Assembly: GCF_034064985.1 (NCBI RefSeq) | Contig: NZ_CP139249.1 | Coordinates: 1,116,001 to 1,180,000 of the forward strand | DNA: 64,000 nucleotides | DNA from: Acinetobacter pittii | GTDB taxonomy: Bacteria > Pseudomonadota > Gammaproteobacteria > Pseudomonadales > Moraxellaceae | Reading direction: 5' to 3' | In this document: piece by piece, positions 46,174 through 55,366 of the stretch | How the letters are laid out: each line of letters starts with the position of its first letter | Position numbering within the stretch: position 1 is the stretch's first letter | Program-made: the position numbers and the translations under genes | Notes under the pieces: model-generated | What the model was told of the DNA's origin: nothing | The model's database searches: none | What the model saw: only the letters and a program-made list of their open reading frames with translations

Positions 46174-47010
46174 TTAATTTAAACCAAGGTCAACAACAAG
46201 CTGACGAGTTGGTTCGACTTGGTTCATTGAGTAGAAGTGTAAACTTGGTGCGCCACCTGCAATGAGGCGTTCGCATAGGTTAACAACAACTTCATGACCA
46301 AAAGCTTTAATACTTTCGCTGTCATCGCCATAGGCTTGTAATTGCTTACGAATCCAGCGAGGAATTTCAGCACCAGTGCCATCTGCAAAGCGAATTAAGT
46401 TGCTTGCATTGGTAATTGGCATGATACCAGGAGCGACCGGAATATGAATTCCAGCTTTCTCCAAACGCTCTATAAAATAAAAGTATGAATCTGGATTAAA
46501 GAAGAATTGAGTAATTCCCGCATTGGCACCAGCTTGTACCTTTTCAATAAAACGTTGGATATCTGAGTCAAGGCTTTCAGCTTGAGGATGCATTTCTGGA
46601 TAAGCTGCAACTTCAATATGAAAATGATCACCTGAGTGCTCACGAATAAAACGTACTAAATCCTGTGCGTAAGGAAGTTCCCCAAGTCCAACCTGCCCAG
46701 AAGGTAAATCACCGCGTAAAGCAACAATACGGTTAATGCCTTGAGCTTTATATAAATCCAGTAACTCAGCGATACGAACTTTATCATCACCAATACAAGA
46801 AAGGTGGGGTGCAACTGGTGTACCTTTACCGTTGAAATCTTCAATAGCAGCAAGAGTACGTTCGCGAGTAGAACCACCAGCCCCATAAGTAATTGAGAAA
46901 AACTCAGGGTTTAATAGTTGTAATTCTTGGTGAACAATACGAAGTTTTTCAGCGCCAGCATCAGTTTTTGGTGGGAAAAACTCAAAAGAAATAGGTGTAC
47001 GTTTAGTCAT
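46174..47010 (-). CDS. metF: Methylenetetrahydrofolate reductase
   Basis: FAD enzyme that produces 5-methyltetrahydrofolate for methionine synthesis. 278 residues from ATG 47010, with AGGA seven bases upstream. The frame runs on to 47124 inside ahcY, but those codons are not family-like. Signatures include Ser-Phe-Glu-Phe-Phe-Pro-Pro-Lys near the start, Ile-Thr-Tyr-Gly-Ala-Gly-Gly-Ser near 45, and Leu-Arg-Gly-Asp near residue 115. It follows ahcY on the same strand, linking the two halves of the methyl cycle. Confidence 0.95.
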   Translation of the reverse strand: MTKRTPISFEFFPPKTDAGAEKLRIVHQELQLLNPEFFSITYGAGGSTRERTLAAIEDFNGKGTPVAPHLSCIGDDKVRIAELLDLYKAQGINRIVALRGDLPSGQVGLGELPYAQDLVRFIREHSGDHFHIEVAAYPEMHPQAESLDSDIQRFIEKVQAGANAGITQFFFNPDSYFYFIERLEKAGIHIPVAPGIMPITNASNLIRFADGTGAEIPRWIRKQLQAYGDDSESIKAFGHEVVVNLCERLIAGGAPSLHFYSMNQVEPTRQLVVDLGLN

Positions 47011-47042
47011 GTCAAATCCTTGTAAACAGCGAAACATTTTAG

Positions 47043-47074
47043 AAAAAAGGGCAGTCGGTTCACCGTCTGCCCTT
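47043..47074 (-). terminator. Terminator between ahcY and metF
   Basis: AAGGGCAG and CGG (47047-47058) pair with CCG and CTGCCCTT (47063-47074), with a single internal mismatch and loop TTCA. The minus-strand read-out ends in TTTTTT. It may be leaky and lower metF expression relative to ahcY. Confidence 0.88.
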
Positions 47075-47080
47075 AAGTTC

Positions 47081-48463
47081 TTAGTATTTGTAAGCGTCAG
47101 ACTTGAATGGCCCCTCAACAGCAACGCCTAAATAATCGGCTTGCTCTTGAGTTAACTGAGTGAGTACACCGCCAAAACCTGCAACCATTGCAGCAGCAAC
47201 TTCTTCGTCAAGTTTCTTAGGAAGAACTTCTACACGAATTTTTGCAGCTTTTTCACTTGCAGGAAGGTCAGCAAATTTCTCTTGGAATAAGTGAATTTGA
47301 CCTAAAACTTGGTTAGCAAAAGAACCATCCATCACGCGTGATGGGTGACCAGTTGCATTACCTAGGTTTACAAGGCGACCTTCAGAAAGAAGGATAAGGT
47401 AGTTGTTTTCGTCTTCTGAACGATAAACTTGGTGAACTTGGGGCTTAACTTCAACCCACTTGTAACCACGTAAATAGGCCGTGTCGATTTCTGTGTCAAA
47501 GTGACCGATGTTACATACAACTGCGCCAGCTTTTAAGCTATCTAACATCGCTGCATCACACACGTGGTAGTTACCAGTTGTTGTCACAACAAGGTCAGTA
47601 TTGCCAAGAAGATCGTGGTTAATATCTTCTTTTTTACCTGTTTGTACGCCGTTTTTGTATGGAGATACAACTTCATAACCATCCATACATGCTTGCATTG
47701 CACAAATTGGGTCAACTTCAGTTACACGAACGATCATGCCTTCTTGACGTAAAGATTGAGCAGAACCTTTACCCACGTCACCATAACCCACTACTAGTGC
47801 ACGGCGACCAGACAAAAGCATGTCAGTTGCACGTTTGATCGCGTCATTTAATGAGTGACGGCAACCGTATTTGTTGTCGTTTTTAGATTTAGTAACTGAG
47901 TCATTTACGTTGATTGCAGGAACTTTCAAAGAACCGTCTTTCCACATTTCGATAAGACGTTGAACACCTGTTGTTGTTTCTTCGGTAATACCGTGAATAC
48001 GTTCTAAAAGAGCAGGGTATTTTTCATGAACAAGAGCAGTTAAGTCACCGCCATCGTCCAAGATCATATTGGCATCCCATGGTTGACCATTTACATTGAT
48101 CTGTTGTTCAAGGCACCATACATATTCTTCTTCAGTTTCACCTTTCCAAGCAAAAACTGGAATACCGCGAGCAGCAATTGCAGCAGCAGCGTGGTCTTGA
48201 GTCGAGAAAATGTTACATGATGTCCAGCGTACTTCAGCACCTAACTCAACAAGCGTTTCAATAAGAACCGCTGTTTGGATGGTCATGTGAATACAACCAA
48301 GAATTTTTGCGCCAGCAAGTGGTTTAGTCGCTGCATAGCGTTTGCGTAAGCCAATCAAAGCTGGCATTTCTGCTTCAGCAAGTTTGATTTCTTTACGACC
48401 GTAGTCAGCAAGTGAGATGTCAGCAACTTTGTAATCTGTAAATGAAGCATTAACCGCGTTCAT
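47081..48463 (-). CDS. ahcY: Adenosylhomocysteinase (SAH hydrolase)
   Basis: Hydrolyses S-adenosylhomocysteine to adenosine and homocysteine. 460 residues, proteobacterial long form with the insertion. NAD-binding Gly-Tyr-Gly-Asp-Val-Gly-Lys-Gly lies near residue 223; substrate residues are in Ser-Cys-Asn-Ile-Phe-Ser-Thr-Gln-Asp near 82 and Asn-Asp-Ser-Val-Thr-Lys-Ser near 190. It ends Lys-Tyr as in the family. Its transcript begins at a strong promoter and an SAH riboswitch, so expression should rise when SAH accumulates. Confidence 0.97.
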   Translation of the reverse strand: MNAVNASFTDYKVADISLADYGRKEIKLAEAEMPALIGLRKRYAATKPLAGAKILGCIHMTIQTAVLIETLVELGAEVRWTSCNIFSTQDHAAAAIAARGIPVFAWKGETEEEYVWCLEQQINVNGQPWDANMILDDGGDLTALVHEKYPALLERIHGITEETTTGVQRLIEMWKDGSLKVPAINVNDSVTKSKNDNKYGCRHSLNDAIKRATDMLLSGRRALVVGYGDVGKGSAQSLRQEGMIVRVTEVDPICAMQACMDGYEVVSPYKNGVQTGKKEDINHDLLGNTDLVVTTTGNYHVCDAAMLDSLKAGAVVCNIGHFDTEIDTAYLRGYKWVEVKPQVHQVYRSEDENNYLILLSEGRLVNLGNATGHPSRVMDGSFANQVLGQIHLFQEKFADLPASEKAAKIRVEVLPKKLDEEVAAAMVAGFGGVLTQLTQEQADYLGVAVEGPFKSDAYKY

Positions 48464-48501
48464 CAGGATCTCCTAGGAAAAAATAGTATTGATCATTCTG
48501 T

Positions 48502-48600
48502 TCGCGGATGCCGTTGTTGGTTAAAACGAGTGTTTAACCGATCGTCGAGCCTGGCAAATTGATCTTTAGTGCCGATCATTTGTCGCAGCATCCCTCGACT
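48502..48600 (-). promoter_or_regulatory. SAH (S-adenosylhomocysteine) riboswitch
   Basis: Read on the minus strand. P1 is GTCGAG (48599-48594) with CTCGAC (48549-48544). A GGATGC (48593-48588) then continues into GCTGCGAC, and later AACGGCATCC (48515-48506) closes the second helix, forming the pseudoknot expected of the class. The conserved TTTGCCAGGCTCGA core is present just before the P1 3' strand. Two internal hairpins are visible: CAAAT-GATC with GATC-A-ATTTG, and GGTTAAA with TTTTAACC. SAH riboswitches are an established class upstream of ahcY in Proteobacteria that turn expression on when SAH binds. I recognised the conserved core by reading; no covariance-model score was computed. Confidence 0.85.
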
Positions 48601-48608
48601 AGCGGGAC

Positions 48609-48637
48609 ATTGTACTTGGAAAAGCTTTTAGTGCCAA
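48609..48637 (-). promoter_or_regulatory. Sigma-70 promoter of ahcY
   Basis: On the minus strand TTGGCA (48637-48632), a 17-base spacer, and TACAAT (48614-48609). Transcription would start near 48602, at the first base of the riboswitch. Confidence 0.8.
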
Positions 48638-48684
48638 TCTAGTTTTGTTTATTATCTGCGTAATTATTACTTTAGATTTCAATT

Positions 48685-49221
48685 ATGGCAGTAAATATTC
48701 CCGAAGTATTAGTGAACCTTGAAGCCAACTGTGGCGTATTTGCGGTGTGGATGGTACTTCAGCATCATGCAGTGCAAATTGATGTGGCTGAGTTGATCAA
48801 AGTTTGCCGACACGATGAAGGAGGAACCTATACGATTGCTTTAGCCGTCGCTTTAAAAAAACTCGGATTTGAAGTTTTATTTCATTCAGATGAAGACCCT
48901 AATATTAGCTCTAGCGAACGAATGAGCTATAAAGAAGCAAAGGTATTAAAAATTCCAACTGGACCAGCACTAAGCTATCAAGATATTCAAACTGCAATTG
49001 AAAATGGAAAAATGGTGATTGTCTATTACGATACTTTAGCAGGTGTCGGAAATCAGTCACTCATTTATTCTATTGACTCAAATGAAATCTGCTTTTTTGA
49101 TAGTTTTGAGCCGATGTCAGCAGCAGTTTTTGAAATGCAGCGTCAAGTAGAAGGAATTTGTCGTCAGGCTATCGTGATTGATGACCGTAATTTTCAGGTA
49201 TATTCGACCAAATTGAATTAG
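48685..49221 (+). CDS. C39-peptidase-like protein with incomplete catalytic residues
   Basis: 178 residues of cytosolic appearance, without a signal peptide. The N-terminal Asn15-Cys16-Gly followed by a helix resembles the Cys box of C39-type and other papain-like peptidases, and a Glu-Gly-Gly-Thr-Tyr-Thr segment follows as in that family. Where the catalytic His is expected (before a beta-strand and Asp), the protein has Asn-Gln-Ser-Leu-Ile-Tyr-Ser, so activity is doubtful; the downstream Phe-Phe-Asp may be the Asp position. Function unknown. It is divergent from ahcY and shares its upstream region. Confidence 0.65.
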   Translation: MAVNIPEVLVNLEANCGVFAVWMVLQHHAVQIDVAELIKVCRHDEGGTYTIALAVALKKLGFEVLFHSDEDPNISSSERMSYKEAKVLKIPTGPALSYQDIQTAIENGKMVIVYYDTLAGVGNQSLIYSIDSNEICFFDSFEPMSAAVFEMQRQVEGICRQAIVIDDRNFQVYSTKLN

Positions 49222-49228
49222 ATAAAAA

Positions 49229-49249
49229 GAGCCAGTAGAGTGCTGGCTC
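49229..49249. terminator. Terminator between converging genes
   Basis: GAGCCAG (49229-49235) pairs with CTGGCTC (49243-49249). The T run is on the minus-strand side, so it mainly ends the decarboxylase-family gene. Confidence 0.8.
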
Positions 49250-49258
49250 ATATTGAAG

Positions 49259-49642
49259 TTATTTTTGTTGATATTCTTGAATTACTTCTAACGCAGCACG
49301 GAAAGCTTCCTGAGTAGCAGGGGCGCCGCAATATGGCAGACTGTGCAATAAAGTTTCTTGAATCTCCTCAACTGTACAGCCATTGTTGAGCGCACCACGA
49401 ACATGACCTTTGAGTTCAGTAGGTGATTTGAGCGCCGTGAGCATTGCCAAAGTAATTAATGAACGATATTTACGTGGTAGCACACCTTCACGTTGCCAAG
49501 TCGATCCCCATGCATGTTCATTAATCCAGTCTTGTAAAGGCTGGGTAAAGGGTACGGTGTTTTCTTGGGCGCGTTTTACAAAAGCTTCTCCCATCACTTC
49601 TGTGCGAACTTTTAATCCATTTTCGTAATCTTGCTTAGACAT
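49259..49642 (-). CDS. Carboxymuconolactone decarboxylase family protein (PcaC-like)
   Basis: 127 residues, about the size of PcaC, which converts 4-carboxymuconolactone to 3-oxoadipate enol-lactone in protocatechuate breakdown. The conserved Trp-Gln-Arg-Glu-Gly-Val-Leu-Pro-Arg-Lys-Tyr-Arg-Ser and Glu-Leu-Lys-Gly-His-Val-Arg-Gly-Ala segments are present. The Cys-x-x-Cys redox pair of AhpD relatives is absent, which favours a decarboxylase over a peroxidase. It is not next to other pca genes, so the in vivo substrate is uncertain. Confidence 0.8.
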   Translation of the reverse strand: MSKQDYENGLKVRTEVMGEAFVKRAQENTVPFTQPLQDWINEHAWGSTWQREGVLPRKYRSLITLAMLTALKSPTELKGHVRGALNNGCTVEEIQETLLHSLPYCGAPATQEAFRAALEVIQEYQQK

Positions 49643-49655
49643 TAATTTCTCCTAA

Positions 49656-49681
49656 AAATAAAAGCGTCGATTGACGCTTTT
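49656..49681 (-). terminator. Terminator after the acyl-CoA dehydrogenase gene
   Basis: AAAAGCGTC (49660-49668) pairs with GACGCTTTT (49673-49681) with loop GATT. It lies immediately upstream of the decarboxylase-family gene. Confidence 0.85.
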
Positions 49682-49748
49682 ATGGCTGTTTATTAATTAA
49701 TGCGAATCAAAAATGATTGCAATAGTGAATTAGTGGAGGCATCAGTCA

Positions 49749-52211
49749 CTAAATTTGATGAGGATTCGACAAAGGAAGATCTTTATTTAAATCTTCATCA
49801 AAGACATCTGTAAGCATGCTATCGAATCGGATTGCGTTGTATTGCAATAGTTGTTGAGCTTCGCTTTCAGTAATAAAACCTTCTTTTATCGCTTGTGCAA
49901 TATTCTCTTCGAAAGTGAGTCCTGTAAATTTACCTTTAGATTCAGCTTTTTTAAACTTATCCCAAAGCGGTTCAAGAGTTCGCAGAATTTGGAAAGTATG
50001 CTCTAAACGACCAGTTACATCATCGGCTTTGGTTGAATAAAATACGTGATGCTTAAGCTGTTCTCTGAAAGGATGCTCTTGCATCATAAGTTCAGCGACT
50101 TGTTGTTTTAACTCATCCTCTGGTTTTGAAATGACACGGCCAAGAGGGAAACAGATCCATTTTACAAATGCTGCTGGAAGTTTAGCTGGGAAGTTTGCAA
50201 ATAATCCCCAAAATGCTTCCTGAATATTCAAGAAAGCTTTTTGTAGCGCTAATTTAGCGTGAAGTTGTTCAGCTTCAGTTTTTTGTCCAGCTTCATAAAA
50301 TTTTAAAATCGCAGTAGAAATAAAGAGGTGCGCGTGAATATCTGCCAAGCGGCCTGATAACATTTCTTTGCGTTTTAGATCTCCTGCAAGTAAGCCAAGT
50401 GACATATCTGAAACAAGTGCGAAGTTGGCACTAAAACGATTAATCGTTTTATAGTAACTTGCAGTGAATTGATCTGCTGACTGAGGCGCATCACTTGAGC
50501 CACCTGTCCAACCGTAAGCAAATGATCTTGCACCACGGTTAAACGTATAGGCTAAATGTTTAAATAACAAATCATCGAACTTTTTGATTGAGTTATTTTT
50601 ATCTTCAGATTGAAGGAGTTGTAACTCTTCAAATAGATAAGGATGACAACGCATTGAGCCTTGGCCAAAAATCATCAATGAACGGGTCAAAATATTTGCG
50701 CCTTCTACTGTAATAGCAATCGGAATCGCTTGATAGGTAAGGGCAAGGAAATTACGTGGCCCAAGTTGGATTGCACGTCCGCCAGCAATATCCATTCCGT
50801 GATTGACAACTTTACGCATCGTTTCAGTTGCATAATATTTTGCCATGGCAGTCATCACGGCAGGTGTTCCACCTTGGTTTAGGCCACATGTCACTAAATA
50901 GCGGAATGCTTCAAGCATGTAGGCATCGCTGGCAATTTCACTGGTCGCTTCTTGTACGCCTTCAAATTTACCTACTGAAATATTGAACTGTTGACGAATT
51001 TTTGCAAAAGCACCAACGGTTAAATAGCTCATTTCACCTGCTGCTGTTGCTAAAGCTGGAAGGGAAATACCACGGCCAACACCTAAGCACTCCATTAGCA
51101 TTCGCCAGCCTTTACCGGCATTTTCTTGACCACCAATAATCCAGTCAATAGGAATAAAAACATCTTCTCCTTCTACTGTTCCATTCATAAATGGAGAACC
51201 AGGATAATGTCGTGCTCCTATTTTTACACCTGCATGACTTGCAGGAATTAAGGCACAAGTAATACCGTATTCTGTTTTGTTTTTATCTCCGAGTAGGCCT
51301 TCTGGGTCATAAAGTTTAAATGCTAGACCAACAACGGTGGCAATTGGTGCAAGCGTAATCCAACGTTTAGAGAAATTCATTCTTAGCCCAAGAACTTGAG
51401 CACCTTCATATTCACCGTAGCAAACAACACCTGAATCTGGAATGGCGCCTGCATCTGAACCTGCTTCTGGGCTGGTTAAACCAAAGCATGGGATCTCTTC
51501 ACCTTTAGCAAGGCCCGGTAAATACTGCTGTTTTTGTGCATCTGTACCGTAGTGCATGAGTAGCTCACCTGGTCCTAATGAATTTGGAACCATACAACTC
51601 ACAGCTGTGGTGAGTGAGCGGGAAGCAATTTTGCTCATAATACGGCTTTGAGCAAACGAACTAAATTCTTTGCCACCAAATGACTTTGGAATAATGAGGC
51701 CTAAAAAACCTTTGTCTTTAATAAATTGCCAAACCTCTGGTGGGAGATCTTTTAAGTGATGATGAATTTCCCACTCATTGAGCATGCTACAAAGTAGCTC
51801 AACTTCATTGTCGATAAAGCTTTGTTCTTCTTCTGACAACGTTGGGTAGGGGTACTTTTCAAATTGAGACCAATCGGGTGCCCCCATAAATAATTCTTTT
51901 TCCCACCAACTGGTACCTGCCTCTAAGGCCTCTTGTTCAGTCGTACTGATGCTCGGCATTGAGTTTGCTAAAGTTTTATATGCAGGTTGAGTAATCAGAT
52001 TAAAGCGTAATGGTGCAAATAAAATAATGATACTAAGGACAATGAGGGGGATACCTAAAATGAGAGCCCATGGCGTTAATATGAGTGCTGTAAATATAGC
52101 GACAGCAATCGTAATTACACTACCAATAGTTCTGTTTAGATTAAAAAAGAAAATTGCCCATATTGCAAAAAGCTGAATGACAATGCTTAAAACAAAGAGT
52201 AGGAAAATCAT
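49749..52211 (-). CDS. FadE-like acyl-CoA dehydrogenase
   Basis: 820 residues with two or three N-terminal hydrophobic helices (about 1-70), an acyl-CoA dehydrogenase core (about 115-520), and a long C-terminal extension. That is the layout of E. coli FadE/YafH (about 814 residues). The flavin-binding segment Cys-Phe-Gly-Leu-Thr-Ser-Pro-Glu-Ala-Gly-Ser-Asp is near residue 243. It should catalyse the first step of fatty acid beta-oxidation. Acinetobacter genomes often carry several such genes, so the symbol is left open. Upstream sequence has no obvious FadR-type operator. Confidence 0.9.
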   Translation of the reverse strand: MIFLLFVLSIVIQLFAIWAIFFFNLNRTIGSVITIAVAIFTALILTPWALILGIPLIVLSIIILFAPLRFNLITQPAYKTLANSMPSISTTEQEALEAGTSWWEKELFMGAPDWSQFEKYPYPTLSEEEQSFIDNEVELLCSMLNEWEIHHHLKDLPPEVWQFIKDKGFLGLIIPKSFGGKEFSSFAQSRIMSKIASRSLTTAVSCMVPNSLGPGELLMHYGTDAQKQQYLPGLAKGEEIPCFGLTSPEAGSDAGAIPDSGVVCYGEYEGAQVLGLRMNFSKRWITLAPIATVVGLAFKLYDPEGLLGDKNKTEYGITCALIPASHAGVKIGARHYPGSPFMNGTVEGEDVFIPIDWIIGGQENAGKGWRMLMECLGVGRGISLPALATAAGEMSYLTVGAFAKIRQQFNISVGKFEGVQEATSEIASDAYMLEAFRYLVTCGLNQGGTPAVMTAMAKYYATETMRKVVNHGMDIAGGRAIQLGPRNFLALTYQAIPIAITVEGANILTRSLMIFGQGSMRCHPYLFEELQLLQSEDKNNSIKKFDDLLFKHLAYTFNRGARSFAYGWTGGSSDAPQSADQFTASYYKTINRFSANFALVSDMSLGLLAGDLKRKEMLSGRLADIHAHLFISTAILKFYEAGQKTEAEQLHAKLALQKAFLNIQEAFWGLFANFPAKLPAAFVKWICFPLGRVISKPEDELKQQVAELMMQEHPFREQLKHHVFYSTKADDVTGRLEHTFQILRTLEPLWDKFKKAESKGKFTGLTFEENIAQAIKEGFITESEAQQLLQYNAIRFDSMLTDVFDEDLNKDLPLSNPHQI

Positions 52212-52447
52212 ACTTGCTCCTTACTAGCTAAGCCCTCAGGTGGATGACGTTACAAAAGCGAGGAGATATTTAAGGCTTAACTAGCTAATTTTTAATGCTG
52301 TTTAAATTTAATTTTTTATGTCGCAATTGATGTATATGCTAGAGCAGGGATATATCGTACTTTTAGGTATAAGATATTTTTAAGTGAAAGTGTAATGGCT
52401 TGTTTTATCGATTTGTCAAGAAATGTTATTGATTTTCTTATACAAAT

Positions 52448-52473
52448 AAAAAACCCTCTGAACTAGAGGGCTT
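52448..52473 (-). terminator. Terminator after lipA
   Basis: CCCTCT (52454-52459) pairs with AGAGGG (52465-52470) with loop GAACT. The minus-strand read-out ends in TTTTTT. Confidence 0.9.
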
Positions 52474-52489
52474 TCATTGATTTTAATTT

Positions 52490-53503
52490 TTAAGCTTCGA
52501 CAACTTGAACAGCAATTTTTTTAGCTGGATCTACTTTACGACGAACTTCTGGTACTGGTTCACCGTGGTATTGACGATCAGCAAAGTAACTTGAACGAAC
52601 CATTGGTGCAGACCAAATATTTCTAAAGCCAAGTTTGCGACCATGCTCTGCATAACGTTCAAACTCTTCTGGCGTTACAAAGCGATCAATTGGCGCGTGT
52701 TGTTTAGATGGCTGTAAATATTGACCAATAGTCACATAGTCAACATCGTGAGCACGTAAGTCATCAAGCAATGCAATAACTTCTTCTTCAGTTTCACCGA
52801 TACCCACCATCAAACCACATTTTGTTGGGATATCAGGGCAATATTCTTTAAACATTTTTAATAAGTTTAAAGAATGTTGATAGTCTGAACCTGGACGCAT
52901 CGCTTTATATAGACGTGGTACAGTCTCGATGTTGTGGTTAAATACGTCTGGCGGACATTCAGTCATAATGCGTAAGGCGATGTCCATACGTCCGCGGAAA
53001 TCTGGTACTAAAATCTCAAGTAATGTATTTGGACTAAGTGCGCGAGCTTCTTTGATACAGTCCACAAAGTGTTGTGCACCGCCGTCAAGCAAGTCATCAC
53101 GGTCAACCGAAGTAATTACTGCATACTTAAGCTTAAGATTAGCAATTGTCTCTGCCATGTGACGAGGTTCATCTGCATCGAGTGCATTTGGACGACCATG
53201 TGCTACATCACAGAAAGGGCAACGACGTGTACAAATATCACCCATGATCATGAATGTTGCTGTACCACCACCAAAACATTCTGGTAGGTTTGGACAAGCA
53301 GCTTCTTCACAAACGGTATGGAGTTTTTGAGCACGTAAAGTGGTTTTAATACGCTGAACTTCTTCTGGTGCCGTCATCTTGACACGAATCCAGTCAGGTT
53401 TACGCGGCACTTCAACCGTAGGTACAACTTTTACAGGAATTCTTGCGACTTTTTCTGCGCCACGAAGTTTTACACCCTGTTCAGGTTTACGGTGTTCTGA
53501 CAT
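52490..53503 (-). CDS. lipA: Lipoyl synthase
   Basis: Radical-SAM enzyme that inserts two sulfurs into protein-bound octanoyl groups. About 337 residues from ATG 53503 (an in-frame GTG at 53518 is the alternative). Both iron-sulfur clusters are represented: the auxiliary cluster by [12 protein letters not shown] near residue 70, and the SAM cluster by Cys-Thr-Arg-Arg-Cys-Pro-Phe-Cys near residue 95. The C-terminal Arg-Ser-Ser-Tyr motif is near residue 310. lipB is not adjacent. Confidence 0.96.
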   Translation of the reverse strand: MSEHRKPEQGVKLRGAEKVARIPVKVVPTVEVPRKPDWIRVKMTAPEEVQRIKTTLRAQKLHTVCEEAACPNLPECFGGGTATFMIMGDICTRRCPFCDVAHGRPNALDADEPRHMAETIANLKLKYAVITSVDRDDLLDGGAQHFVDCIKEARALSPNTLLEILVPDFRGRMDIALRIMTECPPDVFNHNIETVPRLYKAMRPGSDYQHSLNLLKMFKEYCPDIPTKCGLMVGIGETEEEVIALLDDLRAHDVDYVTIGQYLQPSKQHAPIDRFVTPEEFERYAEHGRKLGFRNIWSAPMVRSSYFADRQYHGEPVPEVRRKVDPAKKIAVQVVEA

Positions 53504-53699
53504 ATTTAACTTTTCCACTCGTTTATAGAGACATTGACATTGTATTATAGCGAACTTCTGCAGTTAATAGCGGAAAATAACTATTCATATAATAAATGTG
53601 GTTATTCAGAAATATAGGGTTGAGAAATACATAAATTCACCGCATATTACCCATAATTTATTATAAAATATGGTCATTCAAGTGAGGAAGGAGCTTTCA

Positions 53700-55112
53700 A
53701 TGCCACGTAAAAAAGAGGTCGTTAGTGGGAATTTCGTTAAATACGATGCGGTAGTTCTCGGTTCTGGACCTGCAGGTGAAGGCGCGGCAATGAAGCTTGC
53801 AAAAGCGGGTAAGCGTGTTGCAATTGTAGATGTGCGTGATCAACTGGGCGGTAACTGTGCGCATGTAGGTACCATTCCAAGTAAAGCATTACGTCAAACA
53901 GTTTCTAGTATTATTCGCTATCAGCGCGATCCAATGTTTCAAAAAGTAGGTGAATGGAAACAGTTCACCATGAAACAGGTATTGCGTAATGCACATAAAG
54001 TGATTCAACAACAAGTTGATACGCATACACGTTTTTACGACCGAAACAAAATCGGCGTATTCCACGGCCGTGCATATATTCAAGATAAAAATACAGTTTT
54101 AGTTTTTAGCCATGAAGGCATTAAAGAAACAATTATTTGTAAGCAAATCGTGATTGCGACAGGTAGTCGTCCTTATCATCCGCAAGGTCTAGATTTTGAT
54201 CATCCTCGCGTATTTGATTCGGACAAAATCCTTGATCTTGATTACTCAATTCAAAAAATTATTATTTACGGCGCGGGTGTTATTGGCTGTGAATATGCCT
54301 CAATCTTTATTGGTCTAGATCATAAAGTTGACTTGATTAATACTCAGCAAAAACTCTTAAGTTATCTAGATGATGAAATTGCTGATGCATTGTCTTATCA
54401 CTTACGTGAACAAGGTGTGTTAATTCGTCACAATGAGCAAATGGATCATCTTGAAACGTTTGATGACCATGTTGTACTACATTTACAAAGTGGTAAAAAG
54501 ATTAAAGCCGATGCGATTCTTTGGTGTAACGGCCGTTCAGGAAACACTGAAGGTTTAGGCCTTGAGAATGTTGGTTTAGTACCAAATAACCGTGGTCAAC
54601 TTTCAGTAAATGATCAATATCAAACTGAAGTTGAAAACATCTATGCTGCTGGTGACGTGATTGGTTGGCCATCACTTGCTTCTGCGGCTTATGACCAAGG
54701 GCGCTGTGCGGGCGCAAATATGAGTGGTGAAGATGCGAAGCCAGTACGTGATATCCCAACGGGTATTTATACCATTCCGGAAATCTCATCAATTGGTAAA
54801 AATGAACAGGAATTGACGGAAGAGAAAATTCCGTATGAAGTAGGTCAAGCTTCTTTCCGTCATTTAGCTCGTGCACAAATTACTGGTGATACAGTGGGTG
54901 AGTTAAAAATTCTTTTCCACCGTGACACTATGGAAATTTTAGGTATTCACTGTTTTGGTAATAACGCTGCCGAAATTATCCACATTGGACAAGCAGTTAT
55001 GCACAGCCCAAATAATACCTTGAAATATTTTGTTGAAACAACGTTTAACTATCCAACAATGGCAGAAGCATATCGTGTAGCTGCGCTTAATGGTATGAAT
55101 CGTTTGTTTTGA
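53700..55112 (+). CDS. sthA: Soluble pyridine nucleotide transhydrogenase
   Basis: FAD enzyme that balances NADPH and NADH. 470 residues from ATG 53700, chosen for AAGGAG about seven bases upstream. The FAD-binding Gly-Ser-Gly-Pro-Ala-Gly-Glu-Gly is near residue 21. In the position of the redox disulfide of lipoamide dehydrogenase it reads Asn-Cys-Ala-His-Val-Gly-Thr, with only one Cys, which distinguishes SthA from disulfide reductases. The second nucleotide fold begins Tyr-Gly-Ala-Gly-Val-Ile-Gly-Cys-Glu. It has its own terminator. Confidence 0.95.
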   Translation: MPRKKEVVSGNFVKYDAVVLGSGPAGEGAAMKLAKAGKRVAIVDVRDQLGGNCAHVGTIPSKALRQTVSSIIRYQRDPMFQKVGEWKQFTMKQVLRNAHKVIQQQVDTHTRFYDRNKIGVFHGRAYIQDKNTVLVFSHEGIKETIICKQIVIATGSRPYHPQGLDFDHPRVFDSDKILDLDYSIQKIIIYGAGVIGCEYASIFIGLDHKVDLINTQQKLLSYLDDEIADALSYHLREQGVLIRHNEQMDHLETFDDHVVLHLQSGKKIKADAILWCNGRSGNTEGLGLENVGLVPNNRGQLSVNDQYQTEVENIYAAGDVIGWPSLASAAYDQGRCAGANMSGEDAKPVRDIPTGIYTIPEISSIGKNEQELTEEKIPYEVGQASFRHLARAQITGDTVGELKILFHRDTMEILGIHCFGNNAAEIIHIGQAVMHSPNNTLKYFVETTFNYPTMAEAYRVAALNGMNRLF

Positions 55113-55131
55113 TTTTAAATAAGTGTTTAAT

Positions 55132-55161
55132 AAAAAAGCCCGCAAATTTGCGGGCTTTTTT
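55132..55161. terminator. Terminator after sthA
   Basis: Perfect palindrome: AAAAAAGCCCGCAAA followed directly by TTTGCGGGCTTTTTT. Confidence 0.94.
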
Positions 55162-55231
55162 ATTTTCATTAGACCATAGGTTTCTTATATTTTTATGACA
55201 ATGCAAAGCTTTAGTCCGATTATCGATATCT

Positions 55232-55366
55232 CTAGTGAGCACAAAATGCTTGATTAAAATATATAAATAAATCAGGAGTTTGTTTCCATAAAATGATTGA
55301 ACAGGCCAGCAGAGTAATTATGAGTAATGTCATAATTGTTTTCAAAAGTAAGGCATTATGCGTCAT
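55232..55366 (-). CDS. Possible 44-residue membrane peptide coupled to the MFS gene
   Basis: ATG at 55366 lies inside the last codons of the MFS transporter gene, overlapping its stop region by 11 bases. A strong GAGGAGG (55382-55376) is nine bases upstream. The product has one hydrophobic segment (about residues 11-27) containing Leu-Leu-Ala-Cys, followed by a short aromatic tail. The Cys could be lipobox-like, but the -2 Leu is non-canonical. Unknown function. Confidence 0.4.
   Translation of the reverse strand: MTHNALLLKTIMTLLIITLLACSIILWKQTPDLFIYFNQAFCAH

Noticed and set aside
54502..54876. 124-codon minus-strand frame inside sthA
   Set aside because: Antisense shadow with His/Gln-rich composition and no recognisable domain.
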